Assembly: GCA_030601885.1 (NCBI GenBank)
Contig: JAUWAU010000013.1
Coordinates: 87,357 to 151,356 of the forward strand
Direction of reading: 5' to 3'
From: Armatimonadota bacterium
GTDB taxonomy: Bacteria > Armatimonadota > Zipacnadia > JAUWAU01
Length of the DNA stretch: 64,000 nucleotides
In this document: piece by piece, positions 8,125-17,575 of the stretch
Layout: every line of letters begins with the position of its first letter
Numbering within the stretch: the stretch's first letter is position 1
Notes under the pieces: generated by a model
Database searches by the model: none
Seen by the model: only the letters and a program-made list of their open reading frames with translations
Told to the model about the DNA's origin: nothing
Made by a program: the position numbers and the translations under genes

Positions 8125-10125
8125 ATGCTAAGGTATAAAGCGCCGCGTTGGCGATGTCCACTTCTTGCCATTTGGGCAGTTGCGGCAACGTTCATTTGGC
8201 TGTGCGTCGCGCTGCCTGGAGGGATCGAACGCCTTGGCGGAGCAGCGCCGGCGGCGGCGAAGCCGTACGTTCGGCGCTCCACCCCATCAAAACCCCAGCC
8301 GGGCCCGGGCGCGTCACCAAAGCAGCCTGACCGATCGCAGCCCAGTCGCAAGGCGGCGCCGTCCAGGGAATCATCGGATACTCCCAAGAGCTCAAAAGGC
8401 CGAGACGTGCAGAAGCCGTCGGCGCCGCCCGCCAAACCGGAGCCCAAGGCCAAGAGTGCAAGGCCGGAGAGCAAATCGAGCGGCCGTTCCGGCTCAGGAT
8501 GGGTGCGGCGTTCCCAACCGCGTCAGCCAACCAAACCGCCAGCCAGTGCACGACCGTCGCCACCGCCCGCGAAACACCCGCAGCAGACGCCACCGCCCAG
8601 CGCGAAGTCGCCGCCGTCAGCGCCAAAGCAAAAGGAACCACCGGCGCCGCCGACGCCGTCGAAGCGCCCTCGTGTTGTGGCTCCGAAGGAGCCGGAGCGA
8701 CAGCCTTCGAAGCCTCCGACCAGCTCGCAGATACAGTCCCAACCACCGTCTTCTGACTCCACTGGCGATGCTCGAGGCGGATGGAGCAGGCGCTCGCGGC
8801 CGGCGAAGAGCGGCGAGACCGGAGAAACAGCATCCGAGCAGGAGCGGCCGCCTCAACCTGCGACACGGCCGTCCAAACCGGAGCGGCCGGGCGCAACGCT
8901 GCCAGGCAAGTCGGGCAGTGCGGGGATGCTGCGGCCAGTGGCGCCCGCAGGCGACTCCGGGTGGCGCCGTCGCAGCGGGCCCCCGACCGCACGATCGCCC
9001 AGCGACGCCCCTGTGAGCCAATCGCAGCCGGAGCAGCCGTCCGGGAGCAGCGGCGGCGAGGAGCAGGCATCGATCCCGCCGGGAATGTGGAGTCGCATTG
9101 ACCACGACGGCGAGCGCGTGGTGGTGGAGTGGGAACAGGATGCTCCTGCGTCGGGCTCGATGAACGAGGGCGAGGCACCGGCAGCCGAGACGCAGGAGTC
9201 CGCAGCGGCGGCATCGACAGGCACCAGCTTGGGATCGCCGTGGTATCGTCGCTCGGGGAGTGCCCTTGGCTTCCACCAAAACATCATCGCGGCCAGGCCA
9301 GCTCTACCCGCGGGGGACGAGGAGCAGTCCTCAAGCGAGAAATGGGTGCACCACGGCGATGCGCCCACCAAGCCCGACATCGACCGGGGCAAATGGGTGC
9401 GCAAGAGCTGGCCGTCGGACTCGGGCGAGCAACCGCCCGACGTCGGCGACGAGCCGGGGGACGATGGTGACACACCCAAGAAGAAGCCATGGCGCAAGCG
9501 ACGACGCGATGACCACCAACGGCATCGCCATTACGACCACTATTACTACGACGACTACTACACGTGGTATTCACCAGGCTACGGATATTACGACTGGTGG
9601 TACTATGGCACCCCAGTGTACTACGACCACTACTACTCTGGCCCCGACTACTACGACACCTACTACTACACGCAACAATACGATGGATGGTCACCCGGGT
9701 ATTCGCAGAGCTACAGATACGAAATCGACTATCCGTACTACCCGCCCAACACGCCACCGGCATTGGGGGAGGCGCTGCGGGATATCGCCCTCTCGTGGCT
9801 GGTTGAAGACATAAGTCTGGCAAGCAGTCACATGTCCGAGAGGATGTCTATCGAGGCACGCGATGAGCGCACCGGATATGAGCGCCTCTTCAGTGCCGAG
9901 GAGCTCACGGACCTGATCGTAGTGGCCTTTGAGAATGTCGAGACGGAGCAGTTCCGCTTCACTGACGTGGAAATGCAGGGAGACGACCAGGCATGGGCCG
10001 AGGCACTGCACGTGTACGTAGACGAGAACGGTCGCAGGCACACAGCCTACATTCACTACCATCTGCTTGAGAGTTATGGGGAGTGGTACGTAGACGCCAT
10101 CGTCGTGAAGAAGGACACGGCGTAG
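8125..10125 (+). CDS. Secreted low-complexity protein with repeated WxRRS motif and Tyr-rich segment
   Basis: 666 residues, not recognised as a known family. A signal peptide or anchor occupies residues 1-35 (basic start, hydrophobic LLAIWAVAATFIWLCVAL). Residues 45-460 are disordered, rich in Pro, Lys, Ser and Arg, and carry a spaced five-residue motif: YVRRS (48), WVRRS (126), WSRRS (220), WRRRS (280), WYRRS (373), WVRKS (424). A basic patch KPWRKRRRDD leads into a Tyr/Asp-rich stretch (470-540). Residues 545-666 form a compact domain (SNTF2-like in pattern: ALSWLVEDI, FSAEELTDLIVVAF, YGEWYVDAIVV). It sits alone between the S1 gene and the kinase. A surface or envelope-polymer-binding role is a guess. 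Confidence 0.7.
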   Translation: MLRYKAPRWRCPLLAIWAVAATFIWLCVALPGGIERLGGAAPAAAKPYVRRSTPSKPQPGPGASPKQPDRSQPSRKAAPSRESSDTPKSSKGRDVQKPSAPPAKPEPKAKSARPESKSSGRSGSGWVRRSQPRQPTKPPASARPSPPPAKHPQQTPPPSAKSPPSAPKQKEPPAPPTPSKRPRVVAPKEPERQPSKPPTSSQIQSQPPSSDSTGDARGGWSRRSRPAKSGETGETASEQERPPQPATRPSKPERPGATLPGKSGSAGMLRPVAPAGDSGWRRRSGPPTARSPSDAPVSQSQPEQPSGSSGGEEQASIPPGMWSRIDHDGERVVVEWEQDAPASGSMNEGEAPAAETQESAAAASTGTSLGSPWYRRSGSALGFHQNIIAARPALPAGDEEQSSSEKWVHHGDAPTKPDIDRGKWVRKSWPSDSGEQPPDVGDEPGDDGDTPKKKPWRKRRRDDHQRHRHYDHYYYDDYYTWYSPGYGYYDWWYYGTPVYYDHYYSGPDYYDTYYYTQQYDGWSPGYSQSYRYEIDYPYYPPNTPPALGEALRDIALSWLVEDISLASSHMSERMSIEARDERTGYERLFSAEELTDLIVVAFENVETEQFRFTDVEMQGDDQAWAEALHVYVDENGRRHTAYIHYHLLESYGEWYVDAIVVKKDTA

Positions 10126-10245
10126 TGCGGGGGGCACACTCTGCAGTTGCGGGGCAGAAAGGGTATGCGACTCTATAGGCGAGGCAAGACGCCGCACATG
10201 ACGGCTCTTGGATCCTTGGACCGCTGCAGGAGGCTAGTGTAGTCT

Positions 10246-11943
10246 ATGGACGATGTGGCGCGCCTTCGTAACGAGCTAGACCGGCTTCGCATAGTCGTAG
10301 ACGACCTACAGCGCAAGCGACGCTTGCTTGAGAGCGAGTTGGCGGCGGCGCGGTCTGTGCAGGAGGTTCCACGGGCCATCATAAGTCGGCCTGACCTGCA
10401 GCAGACCTTGTCGCGTCTCGTCAAGAAGGTCGCCATGATCGTGCAGGCAGAGAAGTGCGTTATCATGCTCTTCGACCCGGAGAGCGGCGAGCTGCGCGTG
10501 CTGCCGCCTGCGCTCGGATTGACGGCGGATCAAGCAGAGAACTTCCGCGTCAAGGCCACGGAGGGGGTCACCGGGGAGGCGTTCCGCACGGGTCAGCCTA
10601 TCGTGTTCAACGATGCCGTGCGGGACGCGCGCACGATTAAGGACTTCGTGGCGTACCTGAGTGTCAGGAACGGGATCACTGTTGCACTCGTCACCAGGAG
10701 GCGCGATGAGGAGGAGCGCGTGGTTGATGAGCGGTGCATTGGCGTCATGCACGTCTTCAACAAGCGCCTCGGCGGCGAGTTCAACGACGATGACCAGCGG
10801 CTGCTGCAGATGCTTTCCGAGCAGGCGGCCGCCGTTATCGCGAACGCTCAGTTGTACATCAAGATAGCGGAGGAGAGGAAGCAGCTTGAGGACACGCTGC
10901 AGAGCATCCAGTCCGGAGTCCTTGTCGTTAACCGGAGCGGCAAGGTGGCGCTGATCAACGCGGCGGCGCGCCAGATCTTGGGTGTGGAGAGCGAGGACGG
11001 CGTGAACAAGCCGGTTCGGGAGTTGATAGATAACGACGACATCGTAAAGCTCGTCACGGAGTCCTTGGATCAGGATCAAGAACTGGCGCGAGAGGTCACA
11101 GTCGGCGCGGCCAGCGACCGTGTGTACCAGGCCCAGACGAGCATCATGAAAGGCGAGAACGACGAGACGCACAACGTGGTCGCCATCTTCAACGATATCA
11201 CGGAGATCCGAAACGTTGAGCGAATGAAGACGGCGTTTGTCTCGACCGTCTCGCATGAGCTGCGCACTCCGCTGGCCTCGATTAAGGGATTCGTCTCAAC
11301 GCTGCTCGCCGACGAAGACGAGGATTACGACACTGACACGCGGCGAGAATTCTACACCATCATTGACCAGGAGTGCGATCGGCTCAGCAGGCTCGTGCAG
11401 GATCTGCTAAACATCGCGCGCATAGAGGAAGGGCGGGGTCTGGAGCTGCACTGGGGGACCGTGGACGTTCCCGACCTGTGCGAGAAAGTCATCGCGGTGC
11501 ACAAAGCGTATACGACCAGACACGAATTCAGCACGGACTTCCCCAGCGACTTCCCCACGATAGTGGCCGACGTTGACCGCGTGCACCAGATCATGGAGAA
11601 CCTGGTGAGCAACGCCGTCAAGTACTCGCCCGACGGCGGATCCGTCGAGGTCAAAGGAACGGTGGAGAGCGATACGGCGATACGCATTGACGTCTCCGAT
11701 GAGGGCGTGGGGATTCGCGAGGACAAGCGCGAGCTGATTTTCGAGCGATTCAACCGCGGAGATGATGATCCGCAAGGGCGGGTCGTGGCCGGAACGGGGA
11801 TCGGGCTCTACTTGGTGAAGCATCTGGCCGAAGCGCACGGCGGCGACGTTTGGCTCCAGAAGACCAAGGAAGGCCAGGGATCTACGTTCACGGTCCGTCT
11901 GCCCACAATCCCGCCGGATGAACTGATGGAACAAACAGGTTGA
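10246..11943 (+). CDS. Soluble GAF-PAS sensor histidine kinase
   Basis: 565 residues without membrane segments. Order: coiled coil (5-40), GAF domain (about 50-200), PAS domain (about 213-320, VLVVNRSGKVALINAAARQILG), HisKA dimerisation helix with SHELRTPL (phosphorylated His337), and an HATPase domain with N-box NLVSNAVKYSP, DEGVGI and GTGIGL. All catalytic boxes are intact. No response regulator is adjacent; the stand-alone receiver at 57685-58092 is far away. The ATG has GGAGG about 14 nt upstream, rather long spacing. A terminator follows at 11993. Confidence 0.92.
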   Translation: MDDVARLRNELDRLRIVVDDLQRKRRLLESELAAARSVQEVPRAIISRPDLQQTLSRLVKKVAMIVQAEKCVIMLFDPESGELRVLPPALGLTADQAENFRVKATEGVTGEAFRTGQPIVFNDAVRDARTIKDFVAYLSVRNGITVALVTRRRDEEERVVDERCIGVMHVFNKRLGGEFNDDDQRLLQMLSEQAAAVIANAQLYIKIAEERKQLEDTLQSIQSGVLVVNRSGKVALINAAARQILGVESEDGVNKPVRELIDNDDIVKLVTESLDQDQELAREVTVGAASDRVYQAQTSIMKGENDETHNVVAIFNDITEIRNVERMKTAFVSTVSHELRTPLASIKGFVSTLLADEDEDYDTDTRREFYTIIDQECDRLSRLVQDLLNIARIEEGRGLELHWGTVDVPDLCEKVIAVHKAYTTRHEFSTDFPSDFPTIVADVDRVHQIMENLVSNAVKYSPDGGSVEVKGTVESDTAIRIDVSDEGVGIREDKRELIFERFNRGDDDPQGRVVAGTGIGLYLVKHLAEAHGGDVWLQKTKEGQGSTFTVRLPTIPPDELMEQTG

Positions 11944-11992
11944 CGGCCGGCCTGGCGACGTTGATCCTGCATTGCCATCGAAAACTGGCAGT

Positions 11993-12016
11993 GGCCCCCT
12001 GGGAAGGGGGCCTTTG
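11993..12016 (+). terminator. Rho-independent terminator after the histidine kinase
   Basis: GGCCCCC and GGGGGCC form a perfect 7-bp stem around a 6-nt loop, followed by TTTG. It separates the kinase gene from rpiB. Confidence 0.65.
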
Positions 12017-12072
12017 TGTGACGAGACGCTATCACCGTGCTGGTGGCGATGACCACGAGCGGAGGCGGAACA

Positions 12073-12591
12073 GTGACCGTGCCGGAACAAGAGGCTGCTG
12101 ACGACTGCGGGAAAGCGTGCCGCCTCCTGCGCGTCTGCGTCGGATCGGATCACGCCGGTTTTGAATTGAAGCAGGAGCTGCTCGCCTTCATCGAGGAGCT
12201 CGGTCACGAGTGTACTGACTTGGGCTCTGAAGATGACTCCCCGTGCGACTACCCGGACATTGCTCATTCGGGAGCGCGGGCCGTCGCAGAGGCAGAGGCG
12301 GATCGGGCCGTCCTCATCTGCGCCACGGGCGCCGGCATGTGCATCGCTGCCAACAAAGTCGCGGGAGCATATGCGGCCCATTGCGACGACACCTATACGG
12401 CCCGCATGACACGACTGCACAACGATGCCAACGTCCTCACGCTCGGCGGGCGCGTAGTAGGAGTGGGGCTGGCAAAGGAGATAGTGCGGACGTGGCTGGA
12501 GACGGAGTACAGCGGGGAACCACGACACCAGCGCCGCATTGCCAAAGTAAAGCAGATCGAAGGTGGCCACGCTCATCGCAGTGACCGATGA
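12073..12591 (+). CDS. rpiB: Ribose-5-phosphate isomerase B
   Basis: RpiB/LacAB family isomerase that interconverts ribose 5-phosphate and ribulose 5-phosphate. Motifs: [11 protein letters not shown] (residues 23-33), the anion-binding loop [14 protein letters not shown] with the active-site cysteine (usual form CGTGIGMSIAANK), and the histidine-containing [14 protein letters not shown]. The GTG start at 12073 has GGAGG 7 nt upstream; an ATG 8 codons earlier is possible. The C-terminus is about 20 residues longer than typical. It overlaps the dCMP deaminase gene, as in rpiB-comEB clusters of Firmicutes. Confidence 0.92.
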   Translation: MTVPEQEAADDCGKACRLLRVCVGSDHAGFELKQELLAFIEELGHECTDLGSEDDSPCDYPDIAHSGARAVAEAEADRAVLICATGAGMCIAANKVAGAYAAHCDDTYTARMTRLHNDANVLTLGGRVVGVGLAKEIVRTWLETEYSGEPRHQRRIAKVKQIEGGHAHRSDR

Positions 12592-13114
12592 CAGCCAGAG
12601 ACGAGCCGCACTAAGCGCCGCTGATCCGGCACCGGGCGGGGAGCCGCAAGAGCGTCCCTCGTGGGATGACTATTTCATGCAGATTGCCCGTGTGGTGGCC
12701 TCGCGCTCTACGTGTCTGCGACGCCATGTAGGAGCCATTCTGGTCAAGGACCGGCACATCCTCGCAACGGGCTACAACGGGCCGCCCAGGGGAGCGGCGC
12801 ACTGCCGTGAGCTCGGGGGCTGCTATCGGGAGCGTCTCGGCATACCCAGCGGGGAGCGCATGGAGTTGAGCCGGTGCCTTCATGCGGAGCAGAACGCCAT
12901 AATTCAGGCGGCAATCCACGGCGTGAAGCTCGAGCCGCCGGTGGCATGTTACACCACCACGCAGCCATGCATCACGTGTGCCAAGATGCTGGTGAACGTC
13001 GGTGTGCAGCGCATCGTCTTCGAGGGGCACTATCCTGACCAATTGGCCCTTGAGATGCTGCACGAGGCGGGCGTCGAGCTCGAGCGCTACCGCCAAGGCA
13101 ATAGGGAACAATGA
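12563..13114 (+). CDS. comEB: dCMP deaminase (ComEB type)
   Basis: Zinc-dependent cytidine-deaminase-fold enzyme, converting dCMP to dUMP for thymidylate supply. In 183 residues it shows [36 protein letters not shown], the catalytic LHAEQNAI (His zinc ligand, Glu proton shuttle) and [10 protein letters not shown] (both zinc cysteines). GTG 12563 is taken as the start, inside rpiB by 29 nt; a GTG six codons later is an alternative. The ATG overlapping the rpiB stop is out of frame. The next gene starts in its stop codon. Confidence 0.92.
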   Translation: MATLIAVTDDSQRRAALSAADPAPGGEPQERPSWDDYFMQIARVVASRSTCLRRHVGAILVKDRHILATGYNGPPRGAAHCRELGGCYRERLGIPSGERMELSRCLHAEQNAIIQAAIHGVKLEPPVACYTTTQPCITCAKMLVNVGVQRIVFEGHYPDQLALEMLHEAGVELERYRQGNREQ

Positions 13115-14106
13115 GGCCGCTCATTCAGATAGAACTCAGCTTCGTCGTGGCCGGGTGTCTCGCCGTGACGTTGACGCCTCTGGCGATGTGGTTTGCCCGC
13201 CGTGTGGGTGCCATCGACCGGCCCGGCGGACGCCGAGGACACGCGGAAGCGACGCCCACGTGCGGCGGACTCGCGATATTCGTCGCGTTTTGGATCGCTG
13301 TGGGGATCGGTGCTCTGGTTGGCGGATGGGCACTAAGCACCCAGGTTTGGGGCGTGCTCATCGGCAGCACGGCGATCATGCTCATGGGACTCGCGGACGA
13401 CCTATGGGGGCTCTCGGCTGCTCTGCGGATCGTCACCCAGATCGTCGTTGCTGCCGTGGTGGCTACCGTGTTCGACATCCGCATCGAAACACTAAGCAAC
13501 TACTTCGGAGCCAGCGGCGCCTACATCTACCTGAATCATCTGGCACTCCCCGCGACGGTGTTGTGGCTCGTGCTCATCACGAACGCGATCAACTGGGTGG
13601 ACGGCCTTGACGGGCTGGCCGCCGGTATTGCCGGCCTCGCGGCGGTCACGCTCACTTTGATGGGGCTGGGCGCGCACGGCGGTGCGGCTACTGCTGCAGC
13701 CAGCATGGCCCTGTTTACCGCCGCGGTGTTTGGCTCGGCTCTCGCGGGAAGCACACTGGGATTTCTGAGGCACAATCTGCCGCCCGCGCGCATCTTCATG
13801 GGGGATTCCGGGTCGATGTTCCTGGGCTTCGTGCTCGGCTGCATTGCCGTGATCGGGGCATTCAAGAAAGCCACTCTGGGCATCCTGGTGCCTGTGCTGG
13901 TGCTCGGCGTGCCTATCTGGGATCTGGTGTCCACCATCTGGCTGCGCTGGCGCAACGGGCAGCCTATCCACATCGCTGATGGCACGAACTTCCATTATCG
14001 CCTGCTGTCTCGAGGCCTCTCGAGGCGGGGCGTCCTGTATCTACTCTACGCCGCCACTGGCGCGCTCTGCGTGATAGCACTGGTGCTGCAGCGAGGTATC
14101 GCGTAA
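13111..14106 (+). CDS. wecA: Undecaprenyl-phosphate sugar-1-phosphate transferase (WecA/TagO type)
   Basis: A polytopic membrane enzyme (331 residues, about 10 helices) that moves a GlcNAc-1-phosphate-type group from a UDP sugar onto undecaprenyl phosphate to start surface polysaccharide synthesis. Signatures: [11 protein letters not shown] (the DDxxG magnesium site), [15 protein letters not shown], and [14 protein letters not shown]. The cytoplasmic C-terminal histidine motif is FHYRLL, a shortened variant of HIHHRL. The ATG overlaps the comEB stop (ATGA). With uppP next, the pair handles lipid-carrier loading and recycling. The sugar donor is not readable. Confidence 0.88.
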   Translation: MRPLIQIELSFVVAGCLAVTLTPLAMWFARRVGAIDRPGGRRGHAEATPTCGGLAIFVAFWIAVGIGALVGGWALSTQVWGVLIGSTAIMLMGLADDLWGLSAALRIVTQIVVAAVVATVFDIRIETLSNYFGASGAYIYLNHLALPATVLWLVLITNAINWVDGLDGLAAGIAGLAAVTLTLMGLGAHGGAATAAASMALFTAAVFGSALAGSTLGFLRHNLPPARIFMGDSGSMFLGFVLGCIAVIGAFKKATLGILVPVLVLGVPIWDLVSTIWLRWRNGQPIHIADGTNFHYRLLSRGLSRRGVLYLLYAATGALCVIALVLQRGIA

Positions 14107-14303
14107 CGGGTGGCGAACAGCCAGAGCGTCATACAGTTCCGAGTCCGGCGTGACGGAGTATCCAACGGGCCGCGGCGCATAGACGCAGACGAGCCGCGGC
14201 CCATAACTGTGGCCCCCCTCCGGACGAATGCGTATGGGCCGTGAAGGCCGGTGCGGCTGCGAAGCGGTAAAGCGCTGAACCACGCAAGCACACGTCATAA
14301 CCA

Positions 14304-15140
14304 ATGGATCCCGTGACAGGCGCGATACTGGGCATCGTTCAAGGTGCAACGGAGTTCCTGCCGATATCCAGCAGTGGGCATCTGGTGGTGGCTGGTCACC
14401 TGCTCAAGACGGATGTCGGGGCCGAGGAGGGATCGTGGGCGGCCGTGGCCGTGTTGCTTCATTTGGGCACTCTGGCGGCCGTCGTCCTGTATTATCGGCG
14501 CGACTTGCGCGACATGCTGTTGGCCCTTTTTCGCCGGGGGGCGTCACGAGGGCAGGAGCAGCACCGAGGCCCGGCGGCGGCGCGTCGCCTGCTCGCCCTG
14601 ATCGTGGTCGGGACGGTACCAGCCGCACTGGCGGGCTTGGGCCTTGAAAGGCCACTGGAGCATCTGTTTGACCCGCGACACGTGGGGCTCGTCGGCACCT
14701 TCTTGCTCGTAAGTGGCGGCCTGGTGTATCTGGCCGCGCGCCTGCAGGTTGTGGACACTGCGGCCGAGGCGATGTCGTGGTGGGACGCCCTGCTTATCGG
14801 CATCGGCCAGGCGTGTGCGCTCGTCCCTGGTGTCTCGCGTTCCGGCGCGACGATCGCAGTCGGGAGAGCCTGCGGACTTGGCGACGAAGCAGCGCCCAGA
14901 TTCGCCTTCCTGTTGTCCGTCCCCGCTATTCTCGGCGGAACGATAGTTGAGCTCGATTCGCTCAGAAGTCTGGACATGGCCGACATTTCGAGCTACGCTG
15001 TCGGATTCATCGCGGCGATGCTCTCCGGTATTGTGGCGATACACATTGTTATTCGGACCCTGCAGCAGCGCAGGTTCTACATTTTCGCGGTGTATTGTTG
15101 GCTCCTCGGTGGCGTCTTGCTGCTGGCGGAGCTACTTTAG
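14304..15140 (+). CDS. uppP: Undecaprenyl-diphosphate phosphatase (UppP/BacA)
   Basis: Integral membrane phosphatase (278 residues) that regenerates undecaprenyl phosphate from the diphosphate released in cell-wall synthesis. The first re-entrant segment has GIVQGATEFLPISSSGHL with Glu17, and the second has PGVSRSGATIAVG around residue 175, the two halves of the catalytic site. About 8 hydrophobic segments are visible. There is no strong ribosome site before the ATG. It lies 197 nt after wecA and 69 nt before hppA. Over-production of this family gives bacitracin tolerance. Confidence 0.94.
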   Translation: MDPVTGAILGIVQGATEFLPISSSGHLVVAGHLLKTDVGAEEGSWAAVAVLLHLGTLAAVVLYYRRDLRDMLLALFRRGASRGQEQHRGPAAARRLLALIVVGTVPAALAGLGLERPLEHLFDPRHVGLVGTFLLVSGGLVYLAARLQVVDTAAEAMSWWDALLIGIGQACALVPGVSRSGATIAVGRACGLGDEAAPRFAFLLSVPAILGGTIVELDSLRSLDMADISSYAVGFIAAMLSGIVAIHIVIRTLQQRRFYIFAVYCWLLGGVLLLAELL

Positions 15141-15209
15141 CTTGCGCTACTCGCCAGTTATGGCCTCCGAACAATGCGGAGCGAGGGCAGCCTTTAGGAG
15201 TGATGCTTT

Positions 15210-17486
15210 GTGGACATGACATTTACCCCCATAGAATGGCTGTTTCTATGGGGAGTACTGGCATCGGCCGCCATTGGCTTCGGGTACGCCATGTTCCTGC
15301 GCCGGCAGGTGCTTGCCCTGCCGCAAGGCACCGAGAAGATGGTGGAGGTGGCGACGCTCATCCAACAGGGAGCGCATGCCTACATCATCCGGCAGTTTCG
15401 CACCATTGCCTTTCTGGTCGTCATCCTCGGGATAGGACTCACCATTAGCGGCATGGGTCAAGGCGCTGCCATCGCCGCGGGCCGCGGCATCGCCTTCTTG
15501 GCCGGCTGCTTCGGCTCCGCCATGACCGGATTCATGGGCATGTGGCTGGCTGTGCGCGGCAACGTGCGCTGTGCCCAGGCGTCTCGTACAAGTCTCGCCG
15601 AAGCCCTCACGATCGCCTTTCGCAGTGGCTCCGTCACCGGGATGTTCACCGTGGTGATGGGGCTGTTGGGGGCGACGATCATCTTCATGCTGTTCCGGGA
15701 GCAGGCGGAGGAGGTCCTGTTAGGCTTCGGTTTCGGCGGCTGTCTGCTGGCGCTCTTCATGCGTGTCGGGGGCGGCATCTTCACTAAGGCCGCAGACATT
15801 GGCGCGGATCTGGTGGGGAAGGTCGAGGCCGGCATCCCCGAGGACGATCCGCGCAACGCCGCGGTGATCGCCGACAACGTCGGCGACAATGTGGGTGACT
15901 GCGCCGGGATGGCCGCGGACATCTTCGAGTCGTACGAGGTCACGCTGGTTGCTGCCATGATCCTGGCGCTCCTGCATCCGGACCCGGAGGTGGCCAAGCA
16001 GTGGATTGTCTTCGCCCTCATCGTTCGTGGTGTCGGAGTCCTGACGTCCATACTGGGCACATACCTGGTGAAAGTGCGGCATGAGCGGGAGCCGGCGATG
16101 AACGCCATCGGGCGCGGCTTTATCTGGTCGGCGGTCCTGTCGGCCGTCGGCTTTTACGGGTTCGCACACTGGTACGTGCAGGACCTGCGCCTGTTCTGGG
16201 CAACCACTGCGGGGCTGGCCCTCGCTGTGGTGATATATTTGCTCACCGAGTACTACACCTCCACGCGCAAGCCTCCTACGCAGGAGGTCGCCGAAAGCAC
16301 CCAAACCGGGACGGCAACTAACATTCTGTCAGGCTTTGCCAGCGGCATGGAGAGCAGCGTCGCCGCCGTTCTCGTCATCTGCGCCGCCGTCTTCGTCTCG
16401 ATGCTCATCTTCCGTGACGGCACGACCAACACCATCCTCTTCGGCATCTCCCTGTGCGGTTTGGGGATGCTCACCACCACCGGTGTCATCGTCTCCATGG
16501 ACTCATACGGCCCCATCGCGGACAACGCCAACGGCATCGGTGAGATGGCGAATCTGGAAGAGGACGCTCGCCGGCGCCTGGACGAGCTCGACGCAGTGGG
16601 CAACACCACAAAGGCAGCCACAAAAGGCTTCGCCATCGCGTCGGCCGTCATCGCCGCTATCGCCCTGTTCGGCTCATATATGGGCAAGGTGATGGAGGGG
16701 CTGCGCGAGTCTGGCATGCTGGAGCGTACGGCGCAGCAGTTTGGCATGACGCCGGAGGCGCTTGAGACAATCCGGTTCCCCATCACGGTTGCAGAACCTA
16801 CTGTGTTCATTGGCCTGCTCATCGGCGGCGCGATGCCCTTCCTGTTCAGCTCGCTGACCATTCGCGCCGTGAGTCGGGCCGCGGTCAGCATCATCAACGA
16901 GGTGCGCCGGCAGTTCCGCGAGATTCCCGGGCTGTGGGAAGGAAAAGCCCAGCCAGACTCGGCCCGCTGTGTTGACATGTGCACAACGGCCGCCATTCGC
17001 GAACTCATCGGGCCAGGGCTTCTCGCCATTCTGATGCCCTTGGTGATCGGCTGCCTCCTGGGCTGGGCCGCCCTTGGAGGATACCTGGCCGGCACCATCG
17101 TCACGGGCCAGTTGATGGCCGTGATGCTGGCCAACTCCGGCGCGATGTGGGACAACGCCAAGAAGATCATCGAGGACGGCGCCTACGGAGGCAAAGGCTC
17201 CGAGACGCACAAGGCGGCGGTCGTCAGCGACACGGTGGGCGATCCGTTCAAGGACACCGCCGGGCCCGCCCTCAACCCGCTCATCAAGGTGATGAACCTG
17301 GTTGGCGTGCTCGCCATCCCGCTCGTTGTGGCGTGGCAGAACACGACCTTGGGCTATGTCGTTGGCGCGATCTGCGCTGTCATCGTCATCGGGGCGGTCT
17401 TGTTCTCGAGGCGGGGCCCGCGCAAACCGGAAGAGACGCAGGCGCAAGCGGTCCTGGCTACCGGTGAGAGCTCCGGCAATGAGTAG
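15210..17486 (+). CDS. hppA: Proton-pumping membrane pyrophosphatase, K+-independent type
   Basis: A 758-residue enzyme with about 16 membrane helices that couples pyrophosphate hydrolysis to proton export. Substrate and metal sites: GGGIFTKAADIGADLVGKVE (188-207), DNVGDNVGDCAGMAAD with Asp222, Asp226 and Asp230, and DNANGIGEMA. The subclass position reads GNTTKAATKG (464-473): Lys468 and Thr471 are the marks of the K+-independent, proton-only group, where K+-dependent enzymes have Ala. The GTG start has AGGAG 9 nt upstream. A perfect hairpin terminator follows. Confidence 0.95.
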   Translation: MDMTFTPIEWLFLWGVLASAAIGFGYAMFLRRQVLALPQGTEKMVEVATLIQQGAHAYIIRQFRTIAFLVVILGIGLTISGMGQGAAIAAGRGIAFLAGCFGSAMTGFMGMWLAVRGNVRCAQASRTSLAEALTIAFRSGSVTGMFTVVMGLLGATIIFMLFREQAEEVLLGFGFGGCLLALFMRVGGGIFTKAADIGADLVGKVEAGIPEDDPRNAAVIADNVGDNVGDCAGMAADIFESYEVTLVAAMILALLHPDPEVAKQWIVFALIVRGVGVLTSILGTYLVKVRHEREPAMNAIGRGFIWSAVLSAVGFYGFAHWYVQDLRLFWATTAGLALAVVIYLLTEYYTSTRKPPTQEVAESTQTGTATNILSGFASGMESSVAAVLVICAAVFVSMLIFRDGTTNTILFGISLCGLGMLTTTGVIVSMDSYGPIADNANGIGEMANLEEDARRRLDELDAVGNTTKAATKGFAIASAVIAAIALFGSYMGKVMEGLRESGMLERTAQQFGMTPEALETIRFPITVAEPTVFIGLLIGGAMPFLFSSLTIRAVSRAAVSIINEVRRQFREIPGLWEGKAQPDSARCVDMCTTAAIRELIGPGLLAILMPLVIGCLLGWAALGGYLAGTIVTGQLMAVMLANSGAMWDNAKKIIEDGAYGGKGSETHKAAVVSDTVGDPFKDTAGPALNPLIKVMNLVGVLAIPLVVAWQNTTLGYVVGAICAVIVIGAVLFSRRGPRKPEETQAQAVLATGESSGNE

Positions 17487-17508
17487 ACACCTTGACATCC
17501 GGACGAAG

Positions 17509-17542
17509 GAATCTGGCCCGCCGATTCAGGCGGGCCAGATTC
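17509..17542. terminator. Shared bidirectional terminator hairpin
   Basis: GAATCTGGCCCGCC and its exact complement form a 14-bp stem around the loop GATTCA, between the converging hppA and SagB-type genes. No long T run follows on either side, so it may work mainly as a strong stem or 3' end stabiliser. Confidence 0.7.
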
Positions 17543-17575
17543 ATCAATGCGGTGCGCAGCCTGTAGCTTCTTGCA

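Noticed and set aside
12588..12591. ATGA overlap at the rpiB stop as start of the dCMP deaminase
   Set aside because: This ATG is out of frame with the deaminase.
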